A DNA stretch of 61,523 bases from NCBI GenBank assembly GCA_030426685.1, contig JAUHYC010000020.1, positions 1 through 61,523 of the forward strand, written 5' to 3'. The notes beneath the pieces are model-generated. The model saw only the letters and a program-made list of their open reading frames with translations, was not told where the DNA came from and did not search any database. Shown here piece after piece: positions 1-9,248 of this stretch. Position 1 is the first letter of the stretch; every line of letters starts with the position of its first letter. Origin of the DNA: Alphaproteobacteria bacterium. GTDB lineage: Bacteria > Pseudomonadota > Alphaproteobacteria > Rhodobacterales > Rhodobacteraceae. The position numbers and the translations under genes were made by a program.

Positions 1-20
1 CTTTATGAACACCCCAACGT

Positions 21-97
21 CGGGCTATGGCGCAGCCTGGTAGCGCGTCCGTCTGGGGGACGGAAGGTCGCAGGTTCGAGTCCTGCTAGCCCGACCA
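21..97 (+). tRNA. tRNA-Pro (anticodon GGG)
   Basis: A full cloverleaf can be drawn. The acceptor arms CGGGCTA and TAGCCCG pair over all 7 positions and CCA is encoded at the 3' end. The anticodon stem TCCGT/ACGGA closes a 7-base loop CTGGGGG, which puts GGG at positions 34-36. The T arm GCAGG-TTCGAGT-CCTGC is canonical. It reads proline codons CCC/CCU. Confidence 0.97.
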
Positions 98-158
98 AAT
101 CACACCGACGTTTATGGCACATAGGCCAGATCCCGCTCTGGCAGCAGAGGGGATCGAG

Positions 159-1238
159 ATGACAGGTGTTTGCCCAAATCAGCAGCTTGAGGCGATGATC
201 GCGCGTGGTGAGATCACCGCAAACCCGGATGTCATCCCCGCGCAAGTCCAACCCGCCAGTCTAGATCTACGTTTGGGGACAGTGGCTTATCGGATTCGCG
301 CTTCGTTTCTGGCCGGAGAAGGACGGTCTGTTGCGGACCGGCTGACTGAATTCGAGATGCACCGCATCGACATCACTGACGGGGCCGTTCTGGAAAAGGG
401 CTGCGTCTATCTTGTGCCACTGATGGAATCACTCGCCCTGCCCGAGGACGTCAGCGCGGTGGCGAACGCCAAAAGCTCGACCGGGCGGCTTGACCTGCTG
501 ACGCGCACCATAACCGATGGGGGCACCGAGTTTGACCGGGTTCCCGCAGGCTATACAGGCCCTCTATATGCGGAGATTTGCCCGCGGTCCTTCTCGGTTC
601 TGGTGCGTCCCGGCATGCGGCTGAACCAGATCCGGTTCCGCAAGGGTCAGGCTGTACTAAGCGACGCGGAACTGACCACCTTGCATAAACAAACACCTTT
701 GGTCGACGGACCGGCCGTCATTCAGGATGGTCTGGGCTTTTCGGTCGATCTGCAACTGCCGGATACCGATCTGGTCGGGTATCGCGCCAAACCCCATACT
801 GGCGTGATCGATCTGGACCGGATTGGCGAATATGATCCACAGGAATATTGGGAAGAGGTACGCACCAAAGATGGGCGCATCATCCTTGATCCGGGTGCGT
901 TCTACATTCTCGTCAGCCGTGAAGCGGTTCATATCCCGCCGATGTATGCCGCCGAAATGGCCCCGTATCTGGCCATGGTGGGGGAGTTCCGCGTCCACTA
1001 CGCTGGTTTCTTCGATCCGGGTTTCGGCCATGCCGAAGCGGGTGGCGCAGGATCACGCGGGGTGCTTGAGGTGCGTTGCCACGAGGCCCCCTTCGTGCTG
1101 GAACACGGGCAAGTCGTCGGGCGGCTGGTCTACGAGAAGATGGCAGAGATGCCAACGCAGCTATATGGCGCTGGCATTGCTTCGAATTATCAGGGTCAGG
1201 GGCTGAAACTGTCCAAACATTTCAAGCCAGCGGATTGA
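159..1238 (+). CDS. dcd: dCTP deaminase, double-length form
   Basis: Predicted to deaminate dCTP to dUTP, feeding dTMP synthesis in the cytoplasm. The protein is 359 aa, about twice the roughly 190 aa of E. coli Dcd, and looks like two dUTPase-fold units in tandem. The N-terminal half carries a QPASLDLRLG strand, an AKSSTGRLDL segment matching the Dcd substrate loop, and GYTGPLYAEI, where the Glu aligns with the Dcd catalytic Glu region. The C-terminal half has FFDPGFG and GVLEVRC in the equivalent places. ATG 159 is chosen because AGAGGGGA lies just upstream; an in-frame ATG at 114 is possible. It starts 61 bases after tRNA-Pro and is convergent with the next gene. Confidence 0.85.
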   Translation: MTGVCPNQQLEAMIARGEITANPDVIPAQVQPASLDLRLGTVAYRIRASFLAGEGRSVADRLTEFEMHRIDITDGAVLEKGCVYLVPLMESLALPEDVSAVANAKSSTGRLDLLTRTITDGGTEFDRVPAGYTGPLYAEICPRSFSVLVRPGMRLNQIRFRKGQAVLSDAELTTLHKQTPLVDGPAVIQDGLGFSVDLQLPDTDLVGYRAKPHTGVIDLDRIGEYDPQEYWEEVRTKDGRIILDPGAFYILVSREAVHIPPMYAAEMAPYLAMVGEFRVHYAGFFDPGFGHAEAGGAGSRGVLEVRCHEAPFVLEHGQVVGRLVYEKMAEMPTQLYGAGIASNYQGQGLKLSKHFKPAD

Positions 1239-1241
1239 TAC

Positions 1242-1484
1242 TCAGAACTTGATGAACCGGCGCATCTGTCGGGTCATCTGGCGCATCTGGTTGGCATTCT
1301 GCTTTTGTCGCGCAGCACCATCACGCATATGCCGGTCCACGTCGGGATCGTGCGACGCATCCGCTGGCTGATCCGGTTTGCGCCCAACGCGGCTGGCCAG
1401 ATCAATCCCCTTGTCGACCCCGTGCTTCACAAGGCGCCGTGTGATCTGACGTATTACCATGTCGATGATCCGATTGGCGTTCAT
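1242..1484 (-). CDS. Small basic hypothetical protein
   Basis: An 80-aa protein rich in Arg, Lys, Gln and Met, with no signal peptide or membrane segment. The C-terminal third (QNANQMRQMTRQMRRFIKF) looks helical and strongly basic. It lies 65 bases downstream of scpB in the same direction and could be the last gene of the argS-to-scpB block. Its stop is 3 bases from the convergent dcd stop. I do not recognise a family, though small proteins of this kind are common in roseobacter genomes. It could bind RNA or DNA, but only the charge suggests this. Confidence 0.6.
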   Translation of the reverse strand: MNANRIIDMVIRQITRRLVKHGVDKGIDLASRVGRKPDQPADASHDPDVDRHMRDGAARQKQNANQMRQMTRQMRRFIKF

Positions 1485-1549
1485 TAGCTCAACTCCGTAT
1501 CCTGCGCGCTACCATAAACGCTTTCTGCGGCAAAAAAAGGACCGCTCGA

Positions 1550-2206
1550 TCACTCTTCCTCGAACAGCTCGGTCTGTTCCTCGTTTTCTTCCTCTTCCCG
1601 CCCTTCGCCCAGCGGTGCAGCTCCCGGAGGCGGGCGGTTTTCGAGCAATCCGGCGGCGCGCAACTCCTTGAGACCCGGCAGATCGCGGGCATTTTCCAAC
1701 CCGAAATGATCCAGAAACTCGGGCGTGACCACAAAGGTCACGGGGCGGCCCGGTGTCATGCGGCGTCGGCCCAGCCTGATCCACTCCATCTCAAGCAACT
1801 GGTCAATCGTCCCGCGAGAAACCGAAACGCCGCGAATTTCCTCGATCTCGGCCCGTGTACAAGGCTGGTGATAGGCGACAATGGCCAGTGTTTCGATGGC
1901 CGCGCGGCTCAGCTTGCGGGTCTCAACTGTTTCTTTTTGCATAAGGAAGCCCAGATCGGGGGCGGTGCGGATCGCCCAGGCCTCTCCCACCTGCACGACA
2001 CGCACGCCGCGCCCCTCATAACGTTTCTTGAGCGTCTCGACGGCCTGCGCGGCGTCGCTTCCATGTGGCATCCGCGCTTCGAGATCCGCAATAGTCACTG
2101 GCTCGGCGCTGGCAAACAAAACGGCTTCGACCATCCTCTCCTGCTCGGCCATGGGCGGAGCTTCGAACAGGGTGCCGGTGCCATCGTCTTGGGGGGCGTC
2201 AGTCAC
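1550..2206 (-). CDS. scpB: Segregation and condensation protein B
   Basis: ScpB is the winged-helix kleisin partner that, with ScpA, forms the SMC-ScpAB complex for chromosome condensation and segregation. The two winged-helix domains are visible: an N-terminal one around EAVLFASAEPVT, and a second around LAIVAYHQPCTRAEIEEIRGV and IDQLLEMEWI, typical family strings. The C-terminus is an acidic tail rich in Glu. I start it at GTG 2206, which overlaps the end of scpA by 8 bases, an arrangement typical of translational coupling. An ATG at 2242 lies deeper inside scpA. Length is 218 aa, normal for alphaproteobacteria. Confidence 0.92.
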   Translation of the reverse strand: MTDAPQDDGTGTLFEAPPMAEQERMVEAVLFASAEPVTIADLEARMPHGSDAAQAVETLKKRYEGRGVRVVQVGEAWAIRTAPDLGFLMQKETVETRKLSRAAIETLAIVAYHQPCTRAEIEEIRGVSVSRGTIDQLLEMEWIRLGRRRMTPGRPVTFVVTPEFLDHFGLENARDLPGLKELRAAGLLENRPPPGAAPLGEGREEEENEEQTELFEEE

Positions 2207-2993
2207 GTGTTTCGGTCCTCTTGCGCAAATGGATCGGGGCAAAGGTCTCGCTTTGCTTGATCTCCATATGTCCTTCTTTCACCAATTCCAACGAGGCAGC
2301 AAACGTCGCCGCCGTGGCCGAACGCCTGCGCACCGGATCAGCGTCCCAGCCGTCGGGTAGATAGGTTTCCATATCGGTCCAGGTGCCCGCAAAGCCGATC
2401 AGGGGGCGCATCCGCTCCAGTGCCTGCTCCATCGTGAACACGGCATCGCGATCCATGACAAAGGGGCGGAATTCGTCGCGGGTGCGGATACGCGCATAGC
2501 CCTGCATCAGGTCCAGCAGCGTCGCGGAATAGGTCACGGTACGGATGCGAGTGATATCCTCACCCTGCCCCCGTTTGAAGAAATCGCGGCCCAATTGGTC
2601 GCGCGCCATCAACCGCGCAGCAGCGTCCCTCATCGCTTGCAGGCGCTCCAGCTGGAACGCCAGATGTGCAGCCAGTTCTTCACCCGACGGGCCATCGTCA
2701 TCCGGGTCAGGTGGCAAAAGCAGGCGGGATTTCAGGAACGCCAGCCAGGCGGCCATCACCAGATAATCCGCCGCCAGTTCAATCCGCAGCTGACGGGCCT
2801 TTTCCACGAATGTCAGGTATTGCTGCGCCAGCGCCAGAACCGAAATCTTGCGCAGATCCACTTTTTGCGTGCGCGACAAGGTCAGCAGAACATCCAACGG
2901 ACCTTCGAACCCGTCGACATCAACAATCAACGCCTCGGCCGCAAGCCGATCCGCGACCGAGACCGGGTCTTCGCTGAAAAGGTTATCGTTCAT
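2199..2993 (-). CDS. scpA: Segregation and condensation protein A
   Basis: This is the kleisin subunit of the SMC condensin complex. The opening region (VDGFEGPLDVLLTLSRTQKVDL) is the hallmark ScpA N-terminus that contacts the SMC neck. It is followed by AQQYLTFVEKARQLRIELAADYLVMAAWLAFLKSR-type helices, and the C-terminal winged helix (residues about 185-255) contacts the SMC head. Length 264 aa is normal. The start overlaps the 3' end of nagZ by 11 bases and the end overlaps scpB, so nagZ-scpA-scpB are probably co-translated. Confidence 0.93.
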   Translation of the reverse strand: MNDNLFSEDPVSVADRLAAEALIVDVDGFEGPLDVLLTLSRTQKVDLRKISVLALAQQYLTFVEKARQLRIELAADYLVMAAWLAFLKSRLLLPPDPDDDGPSGEELAAHLAFQLERLQAMRDAAARLMARDQLGRDFFKRGQGEDITRIRTVTYSATLLDLMQGYARIRTRDEFRPFVMDRDAVFTMEQALERMRPLIGFAGTWTDMETYLPDGWDADPVRRRSATAATFAASLELVKEGHMEIKQSETFAPIHLRKRTETRD

Positions 2994-3990
2994 ATACCTG
3001 CCCGCCCATTAGGGCAGATAGTTCCGCCTCGGCGGCTGGGATGTCAAGTTCCTGCGGTTGCTGTCGCATTGCCAATGCGCGATCTGTGCGGGCTTGTGCC
3101 GCCTCTGTCATCTCACCTGCAGCTTCCAGCACCTGCGCGCGTGTTTCGAGAGGTCCGTTGCAGTAGAGCGCAACATCGCACCCCGCCTCCAGCGCCTGCC
3201 TAGACAGATCTGCGGGGTTGCCGCTGAGTGCCTTCATCGAGATATCATCGGTCATTATCAGCCCGTCGAAACCGATGCGTTCCCGGATCAGCTTTATCAT
3301 CGGTGCCGAGATGGTCGCGGGCCGAGTGTCGATCTGATCGTAGACCAGATGCGCCGTCATCCCCATCGGCAGATCATTCAACGCGCGGAACGGGGCAAAA
3401 TCGCAATCATCGAGCCTATCCAGCGGCAGGTCCACATGCGGCAGGTCGTGATGGCTGTCGAGCGTTGATAACCCATGACCAGGCATGTGTTTTAGAACCG
3501 GCAGAACGCCGCCGTCCAGATGCGCCTTGGAAACCACCCGGCCAATCGCGGAAACCTGTTTCGGATCAGCACCATAACAGCGATTCTTCAGAAACGGATG
3601 CGTCCCGTCGCGCGCGATATCCACCATCGGTGCGCAATTGCTGTCGATCCCGAGCGCGAGCAGTTCATCCGCAATCAGGCGATAGCGCAGATACATAGCG
3701 CGTTCGGCCTGATCCCCGGCCTGTGCGACATGATCCAGTGGCGGCATCCATTCCCGCGCCAGCGGCGCGCGCAGGCGTTGCACGCGACCACCTTCCTGAT
3801 CAATAGTGATCGGGCAATTGCGGCCAACGGCCTCGCGGAAATCCCCGCAAAGCGCGCGCACCTGATCGGCGCTTTCAATGTTACGGGCGAAGAGGATGAA
3901 CCCGAATGGGTTCATCTCTCGGAACAGGGAGGTTTCCTCGGGTGTCAGGCGCAGCCCCTCGGCATCGGTGATAACAGCACCAAACCTCAC
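2983..3990 (-). CDS. nagZ: Beta-N-acetylhexosaminidase, glycoside hydrolase family 3
   Basis: NagZ is a cytoplasmic enzyme that removes GlcNAc from 1,6-anhydroMurNAc peptides during cell-wall recycling. The 335-aa protein is a single GH3 barrel without a signal peptide, as expected. Visible motifs are DQEGGRVQRL near residue 65, the KHMPGHG...DSHHDLP loop (the His/Asp acid-base pair typical of NagZ) and the nucleophile region LIMTDDISMKAL near residue 245. It lies between the SPOR-domain gene and scpA. Its start overlaps the SPOR gene stop by 4 bases. Confidence 0.92.
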   Translation of the reverse strand: MRFGAVITDAEGLRLTPEETSLFREMNPFGFILFARNIESADQVRALCGDFREAVGRNCPITIDQEGGRVQRLRAPLAREWMPPLDHVAQAGDQAERAMYLRYRLIADELLALGIDSNCAPMVDIARDGTHPFLKNRCYGADPKQVSAIGRVVSKAHLDGGVLPVLKHMPGHGLSTLDSHHDLPHVDLPLDRLDDCDFAPFRALNDLPMGMTAHLVYDQIDTRPATISAPMIKLIRERIGFDGLIMTDDISMKALSGNPADLSRQALEAGCDVALYCNGPLETRAQVLEAAGEMTEAAQARTDRALAMRQQPQELDIPAAEAELSALMGGQVYER

Positions 3991-5030
3991 CGAGCGGCGA
4001 CCGGGATACAGTCGGCGCCCTGCGCGACCAGAGCAGCACAGAACTGACGCGAGTCGCTCAGATCATCAAACCCCATGACGCGCAGGCGATAAAAGGTGCG
4101 GCCACCGCTTGATGTTTTCTGGATAACGCGCTGTTTTCCATCCATATATTCGCCGAAGCGCCCGTTTAGACGCGCCCATTCCGACTGCGCCACATCGGCG
4201 CTTTCATAAGCGCCCAATTGTGCCAGGCGGGTACCTTTGGTCAATGTGTCCGGATCGATATCCAGACCAACCGCTGCCTTCACCGCAGCGTTGATCGCAG
4301 CCTCGGTGGCACTGTTCGACGAAACAGCGCGCGGGGTCGCGCGGGCCGGGCGAACCTGAGGCCGCAGAGACCGGCGAACACCTGGCAATGCGGCAATGGT
4401 CGGATCAGGGAGCTGGGCCGCGAGATCAGCAGGATCAACCGCGGGCTCCTCCTCGGGCATGGTGAGAGCGGCCAGTTGTATACCCTGATCTTGCGGTTGC
4501 TCAGGTTCAACCTCGGCGGCAAGCCCTTCGACCAGCGCGTTCACAACGGCCTGACCCGAGGCCGCCTCTTCCACCACATGCACTGCGTTAGTAGCCTCGA
4601 TCGCGGTCATCGGTGTGTCTTCGTCAGTCAGAGAGACGGGCCGCGGCGCGAGGATCAGACGATCCGCCGGCGGTGCTGCGGTGCCAACTGCGGCAACGGT
4701 GTTGACGGCCAATCCCTGATGGTCGGCAGGCGTACCGCCCGGATTTTCCGGCTGAATGCGCATCGGCCCTTCGGCTGCCCGCACAACGGGTACGCCGCTG
4801 ACATCGCGCATTACCAGCTTGTAACCCCAGATACCCACGCCTGCGACCAGCGCCAGAGACGCGACGGCCCCCAACACATTGACAACACCACCCAGCCCAG
4901 CACCTGCGCGTGGGGCCTCTTCATAGTCATACATCTCGTCGGGATAGTCATACGCATCCTCGGGATGCGATTGATTCGTGTAATGTATATGCTCGGGGCC
5001 TGTCTGCCCCGAGTAATCGTAACGTGCCAT
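3987..5030 (-). CDS. SPOR domain-containing membrane protein
   Basis: SPOR domains bind denuded glycan strands of septal peptidoglycan, so this is probably a cell-division-site protein. The 347-aa product has an acidic, Tyr-rich cytoplasmic N-terminus (residues 1-45), one transmembrane segment at about residues 50-70 (GVVNVLGAVASLALVAGVG), a long low-complexity periplasmic linker rich in Ala, Pro and Glu, and a C-terminal SPOR domain at about 265-345 (RLAQLGAYESADVAQSEWARL...FYRLRVMGF). ATG 5030 is preferred over the upstream ATG at 5078 because GAGGCGGAA lies just before it. The product ends with overlap into nagZ, linking division and wall recycling. Confidence 0.85.
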   Translation of the reverse strand: MARYDYSGQTGPEHIHYTNQSHPEDAYDYPDEMYDYEEAPRAGAGLGGVVNVLGAVASLALVAGVGIWGYKLVMRDVSGVPVVRAAEGPMRIQPENPGGTPADHQGLAVNTVAAVGTAAPPADRLILAPRPVSLTDEDTPMTAIEATNAVHVVEEAASGQAVVNALVEGLAAEVEPEQPQDQGIQLAALTMPEEEPAVDPADLAAQLPDPTIAALPGVRRSLRPQVRPARATPRAVSSNSATEAAINAAVKAAVGLDIDPDTLTKGTRLAQLGAYESADVAQSEWARLNGRFGEYMDGKQRVIQKTSSGGRTFYRLRVMGFDDLSDSRQFCAALVAQGADCIPVAAR

Positions 5031-5117
5031 TTCCGCCTCACCGCCCGATAGCGCCATAAAACGTGGCGCGCGGGTCATTTCTTGCCTACCTCGTACCGGC
5101 GGTTCGGGCGATATTGT

Positions 5118-6863
5118 TTACCGCATCTCCTGCGCCGGGGTAACGCCAAGGATACCCAAGCCCGCTGAAATCACAACAGAAACCGCCCGCGCCAGTGCGA
5201 TTTTCGATTGGCTTGTGGCAACATCGCCATCCTGGATAAAGCGCAGTTGGGTTTCGTCGTTGCCCTTGTTCCACAGCGCGTGGAAATCACCAGCAAGTTC
5301 ATAGAGATAGAAGGCGATCCGATGTGGTTCGTTGGTGCGCGCAGCAATTTCAACCAGCCGTGGCCATTCTGCCAGCTTCTTGGCAACAACCAGCTCAGAG
5401 GCGTGATCGATCTTGCCCAGATCCGCGCCTTTCAGCGTGTCATCCTGCGCCTCGATCCCTGCCTCGGCGGCACGGCGCAGCACGCTCATGACGCGGGCAT
5501 GGGCGTATTGCACATAAAACACGGGGTTCTCGCGGCTCTGCTCCAGGACCTTGTCGAAGTCGAAATCCAGCGGGGCATCATTCTTGCGGGTCAGCATCAC
5601 GAACCGGGTCACGTCCGGGCCGACCTGATCGACCACATCGCGCAGAGTAACGAAGTTCCCGGCTCGCTTGGACATCTTGAATGGCTCACCATTCTTCCAC
5701 AGCTTCACAAGCTGCGTCAGCTTGATATCCAGTGGTACTTTGCCATCGGACAGAGCCGACACAGCCGCCTTCATCCGCTTGACATAGCCGCCATGATCCG
5801 CACCAAACACGTCGATCAGCGCATCGAACCCACGGGCCACCTTGTCATAGTGATAGGCAATATCCGGGGCAAAATAGGTCCAACTGCCGTCCGATTTCTT
5901 GACCGGGCGGTCGACGTCATCGCCATGTTCGGTCGACTTGAACAAGGTCTGCTCGCGCGGCTCCCAGTCCTCGGGCTTCTTGCCTTTGGGCGGCTCCAGC
6001 ACGCCTTCATAGATCAGGCCCTTGTCAGTCAGTGATTGCAGCGCAGCCTCGATCCGGCCCGTGCCATAGAGCGACTTCTCCGAGAAGAACACATCCATCT
6101 CGACACCCAGCGCCTTCAGATCGGCCCGGATCAGGTCCATCATCGCGTCGGTGGCGAATTCGCGCAGTTCCTCCAGCCATTCGCTTTCTGGCTTGTCGAT
6201 CAGACTGTCGCCGTATTTCTCTTTCAGTGCCTCACCGATCGGGATCAGGTAATCGCCTGGATACAGACCTTCGGCAATCTCGGGGCTCAGCCCATTGGCT
6301 TCGCGATACCGTTCGTAAGCGGATCTTGCCAGCACGTCCACCTGAGCGCCGCCATCATTGATGTAGTATTCACGGGTTACGTCATGCCCCGAAAAGGCCA
6401 GCAAACTAGCCAGAGCGTCGCCGAACACAGCGCCCCGCGTATGGCCCACATGCAGCGGACCGGTAGGGTTGGCCGAGACATACTCAACATTCACCTTCTG
6501 TCCCTGCCCCATGGTTGAACGGCCATAATCGGTGCCCTGTTCCAGTACGGCCGCGAGCACACCCTGCCACACCGACGGTGCCAACCGCAGATTCAGGAAG
6601 CCCGGTCCCGCAACCTCTGCACTGGTGATCCGGTCATCCGCCGCCAGTTTTCCTGCGAGGACGTCGGCAATATCGCGCGGTTTCATCTTCGCCGGTTTCG
6701 CCAGCACCATCGCCGCATTGGTCGCCATGTCGCCATGCGCGGCATCACGCGGCGGTTCGACTGCCACGTTGTCAAAGCCCAACCCCTCAGGCAGAGCGCC
6801 TTCGGACTGCATCTGTGCCAGCGCGTCCAGTACCAGGTCGCGGATCTCGGAAAACAGGTTCAT
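5118..6863 (-). CDS. argS: Arginyl-tRNA synthetase
   Basis: This class I aminoacyl-tRNA synthetase charges tRNA-Arg with arginine. The N-terminal additional domain is followed by the HIGH motif as HVGH in [19 protein letters not shown] (near residue 130), the KMSKS loop as [10 protein letters not shown] (near 395) and a C-terminal DALR anticodon-binding domain ending VTPAQEMR. Length 581 aa is typical. The start at 6863 is set by AAGGAC seven bases upstream; the longer open frame adds unconvincing sequence. It precedes the SPOR gene by about 90 bases and could lead that operon. Confidence 0.97.
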   Translation of the reverse strand: MNLFSEIRDLVLDALAQMQSEGALPEGLGFDNVAVEPPRDAAHGDMATNAAMVLAKPAKMKPRDIADVLAGKLAADDRITSAEVAGPGFLNLRLAPSVWQGVLAAVLEQGTDYGRSTMGQGQKVNVEYVSANPTGPLHVGHTRGAVFGDALASLLAFSGHDVTREYYINDGGAQVDVLARSAYERYREANGLSPEIAEGLYPGDYLIPIGEALKEKYGDSLIDKPESEWLEELREFATDAMMDLIRADLKALGVEMDVFFSEKSLYGTGRIEAALQSLTDKGLIYEGVLEPPKGKKPEDWEPREQTLFKSTEHGDDVDRPVKKSDGSWTYFAPDIAYHYDKVARGFDALIDVFGADHGGYVKRMKAAVSALSDGKVPLDIKLTQLVKLWKNGEPFKMSKRAGNFVTLRDVVDQVGPDVTRFVMLTRKNDAPLDFDFDKVLEQSRENPVFYVQYAHARVMSVLRRAAEAGIEAQDDTLKGADLGKIDHASELVVAKKLAEWPRLVEIAARTNEPHRIAFYLYELAGDFHALWNKGNDETQLRFIQDGDVATSQSKIALARAVSVVISAGLGILGVTPAQEMR

Positions 6864-6927
6864 TTCGGATGTCCTTTTGCTTGCCCGGCGGTTTACCACG
6901 CAAAGCGCCAAGGTCAATGGACGCCGC

Positions 6928-7545
6928 ATGTTTGCGCTTGGCTCGACGATCAGAGCCGGTAATCCCGGCCTGATCAATGATTGGAGACTTTCGATACGCC
7001 TCACATTGCCGCTTGCACTGCTTTTGCCCGCTGCCCTGCAAGCATGGGCCGAGATGCCGGCCCCTCAGGGCCATATCCTGTTGACGCTTGGTGGCGCGGT
7101 CAGTGAAACCAACCTGCCTGCGCGTGGCGAAAACGATGGTGGGTTGCTGGGGCATCCTGAAGTCACGCATGCCGGCGCAGCCAGCTTTGACGCCGCGATG
7201 CTGGATAATCTGGATCAGATCGAGGTTACCATTCCCTACGGTCCCCCGGACAACAAACGCGCCTACACGTTCTCGGGGCCGTTGCTGTCCAAAGTGATGG
7301 CCATAGCCGGGGCCGAGGGAAAATCAGCGCTGCCAATGGCGATCGCCTGATGTCAGGCCGAAATCTCCTAGGACAGTATAGCGACGCACCAACCTATCAT
7401 GGCGACCCAGTCGGATAGAGCACCAATGGGCATCGGAGGCTATGGACCCACGATGATCGTCTTCCCGCCGACGAAGATTGAAGAGCTTTCCCAGACTCAT
7501 GCGGGTCAGCAGGTCTGGGCCATCGCCTATATCGAGATTGAGTGA
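6928..7545 (+). pseudogene. Degraded gene for a small exported protein (oxidoreductase-like)
   Basis: The first part encodes a signal peptide ([20 protein letters not shown]) and a body with LLTLGGAVSETN, FDAAMLDNLDQIEV and YTFSGPLLSKVM, then hits a stop at 7350. The theme resumes in other frames. A Cys-Gln-Ala-Glu-Ile-Ser stretch is followed by an in-frame TAG where Trp would fit, then DSIATHQPIMATQSD, and MGIGGYGPTMIVFPP to a natural stop at 7543. This reads as one roughly 165-aa gene broken by at least one frameshift and one nonsense change. The layout resembles small exported proteins of the molybdopterin-binding oxidoreductase type, an assignment from memory. Its 3' end overlaps the convergent dgt stop. 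Confidence 0.7.
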
Positions 7546-8684
7546 TCCCCCGTCAGCCGGGCGTGGTCCTGCAGGGAAAACCTATCCGTCATGCCAGCAA
7601 TGTAGTCTGATACGATCCGGGCCAGTGCCGTTTCATCCTGCGCTGCTTCGATATCTGCGTGCCAATGCCTTGGCATCTGTTTCGGATCATTCAAATAGAT
7701 CGGGAACAACTCCTCAACGACCTTGCTGACTTTTGCCCGCACCTCCATCACGCTGGAGGCCCGATACATACGAGCAAACAGAAAGGCGCGGATCTGTTTC
7801 AATTGCGACCAGAGTGTATCCGAGAACTGGATGACCGGATATCCCAGATGCCGAATATCCTCGACCGATTGCGCCCCTGACGCTGCGATCAAACCTCGCG
7901 ACGTATCGATGACGTCAGACACCATGACTCCAAACACCCGCCGCAACGCTTCATGCCGACGGCGATAAGAATCCAGGCCGGGATATTTGGCATCCACCTC
8001 CGCAAAGCATGTCCCAACGATCGGCAATTGCCGAATATCTTCGTCGTTGAACAAGCCCGCACGCAATCCATCAAACAGGTCATGGTTGTTGTATGCGATA
8101 TCATCGGACAGGGCAGCCACTTGTGCTTCGGCGCTGGCATGCGTGCTCAGTTCGAGATCGAAGCATTGATTGCACTCGGCCAAAGCCCAGGGCAAGACAC
8201 CCACCACGGGACCATTATGCTTGGCGATCCCCTCCAGGCATTCCCATGTCAGGTTGCAGCCATCGAACTCGGCATAGTGACGCTCCAGTTTGGTCACGAT
8301 GCGGATGGCTTGAGCGTTGTGATCAAAGCCACCATAGGGTTCCATCAGCGCATGCAGCGCATCTTCGCCAGTATGACCAAAGGGCGTGTGCCCCAGATCA
8401 TGCGCCAGCGCCACCGCCTCGGTCAGTTCAGGGTTCAATCCCAACGCTCCGGCAATGGTCCGCGCCACCTGTGCCACTTCGATCGAATGTGTCAGCCGGG
8501 TGCGGTAGCTGTCGCCCTCATGTTCGACAAACACCTGCGTTTTGTGCTTAAGGCGTCGAAAAGCACTGGCGTGAATGATCCGGTCCCGATCACGCTGAAA
8601 GCATGACCTGAAACTGCTCTCGTCCTCGGGTACCAACCGCCCCCTTGCGCGGTCCGGATCTGAAGCAAAACCCGCTCTGTTCAA
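7527..8684 (-). CDS. dgt: Deoxyguanosinetriphosphate triphosphohydrolase-like protein
   Basis: This HD-domain dNTPase hydrolyses dNTPs to nucleosides and triphosphate; the exact substrate in this subgroup is uncertain. Metal ligands are visible: RLTHSIEVAQVAR (first His), LAHDLGHTPFGHTGEDAL (HD pair plus the extended dNTPase signature) and a distal Asp in ALSDDIAYNNHDLFDGL. Length 385 aa fits the type 2 (short) Dgt group. No ATG is available. The start appears to be TTG 8684, preceded by AAGGA seven bases upstream. It is divergent from erpA. Confidence 0.9.
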   Translation of the reverse strand: MNRAGFASDPDRARGRLVPEDESSFRSCFQRDRDRIIHASAFRRLKHKTQVFVEHEGDSYRTRLTHSIEVAQVARTIAGALGLNPELTEAVALAHDLGHTPFGHTGEDALHALMEPYGGFDHNAQAIRIVTKLERHYAEFDGCNLTWECLEGIAKHNGPVVGVLPWALAECNQCFDLELSTHASAEAQVAALSDDIAYNNHDLFDGLRAGLFNDEDIRQLPIVGTCFAEVDAKYPGLDSYRRRHEALRRVFGVMVSDVIDTSRGLIAASGAQSVEDIRHLGYPVIQFSDTLWSQLKQIRAFLFARMYRASSVMEVRAKVSKVVEELFPIYLNDPKQMPRHWHADIEAAQDETALARIVSDYIAGMTDRFSLQDHARLTGDHSISI

Positions 8685-8760
8685 AGGTGTTGTCCTTGTC
8701 GCCTGTCCTCAGGTTTCATATATTGTACTGCGCTAGGGAAATAAACCTTTGGAGATTGGC

Positions 8761-9084
8761 ATGAATCTGCCCCCAACTGTCACAGATCGCGCCTTTGAAC
8801 GCCTCGCCGAGATCGGCGCTGCAGATCAGGGTCAAGCCCTGCGCGTCGCCGTGGATGGCGGCGGATGTTCCGGTTTTCAATACGAAATCGCGCTGGACGA
8901 ACCTAAAGAAGACGACCTTGTGCTGGAGGGCAAAGGGCAAAAGGTCATCGTTGATGCAATCTCATTGCCGTTTCTTGAAAACGCGGTGATTGACTTCACT
9001 CAGGAACTTATCGGCGCACGATTTGTCATCGACAATCCCAACGCCACATCTTCCTGCGGCTGCGGCACATCTTTTTCCATGTGA
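8761..9084 (+). CDS. erpA: A-type iron-sulfur carrier (ErpA/IscA family)
   Basis: This 107-aa carrier delivers Fe-S clusters to apo-proteins. The three invariant cysteines are present: GGGCSGFQY near residue 36 and the C-terminal SSCGCGTSFSM. The ending NPNATSSCGCGTSFSM resembles ErpA more than IscA. ATG 8761 is selected because GGAG lies six bases upstream; an in-frame TTG at 8749 is less likely. It is divergent from dgt with a short shared promoter region. Directly after the stop comes copy A of the 3'-end repeat, whose hairpin probably terminates the transcript. Confidence 0.93.
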   Translation: MNLPPTVTDRAFERLAEIGAADQGQALRVAVDGGGCSGFQYEIALDEPKEDDLVLEGKGQKVIVDAISLPFLENAVIDFTQELIGARFVIDNPNATSSCGCGTSFSM

Positions 9085-9090
9085 GCGCCG

Positions 9091-9137
9091 GTGGGGGCTA
9101 GCCCCCACACCCCCAAGGTATTTCTAGCCAGATGAAG
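9091..9137 (+). repeat. Dispersed 3'-end element, copy A
   Basis: A perfect palindrome GTGGGGGCTAGCCCCCAC starts 6 bases after the erpA stop and is followed by CACCCCCAAGGTATTTCTA and the conserved tail GCCAGATGAAG, then CAGGGATCC. The hairpin is a plausible terminator. The tail matches five other copies in this window (9249-9293, 17524-17573, 41455-41516, 58587-58631, 58645-58707). Confidence 0.85.
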
Positions 9138-9248
9138 CAGGGATCCGCTCTCTGACCCGAAAGCCAGAGAGCTTCACCTGGCGCGGTCATCGGCGCCTCC
9201 GCCTGTACCGCTCGATCTTTTTCAGGCGATTTGGTTAAAATTCCGTTT

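Noticed and set aside
1706..2260. 184-aa plus-strand frame opposite scpB
   Set aside because: Shadow of scpB, whose two winged helices are readable on the minus strand.
4218..5051. 277-aa plus-strand frame opposite the SPOR gene
   Set aside because: Cys/Arg/His-rich antisense shadow with no domain.
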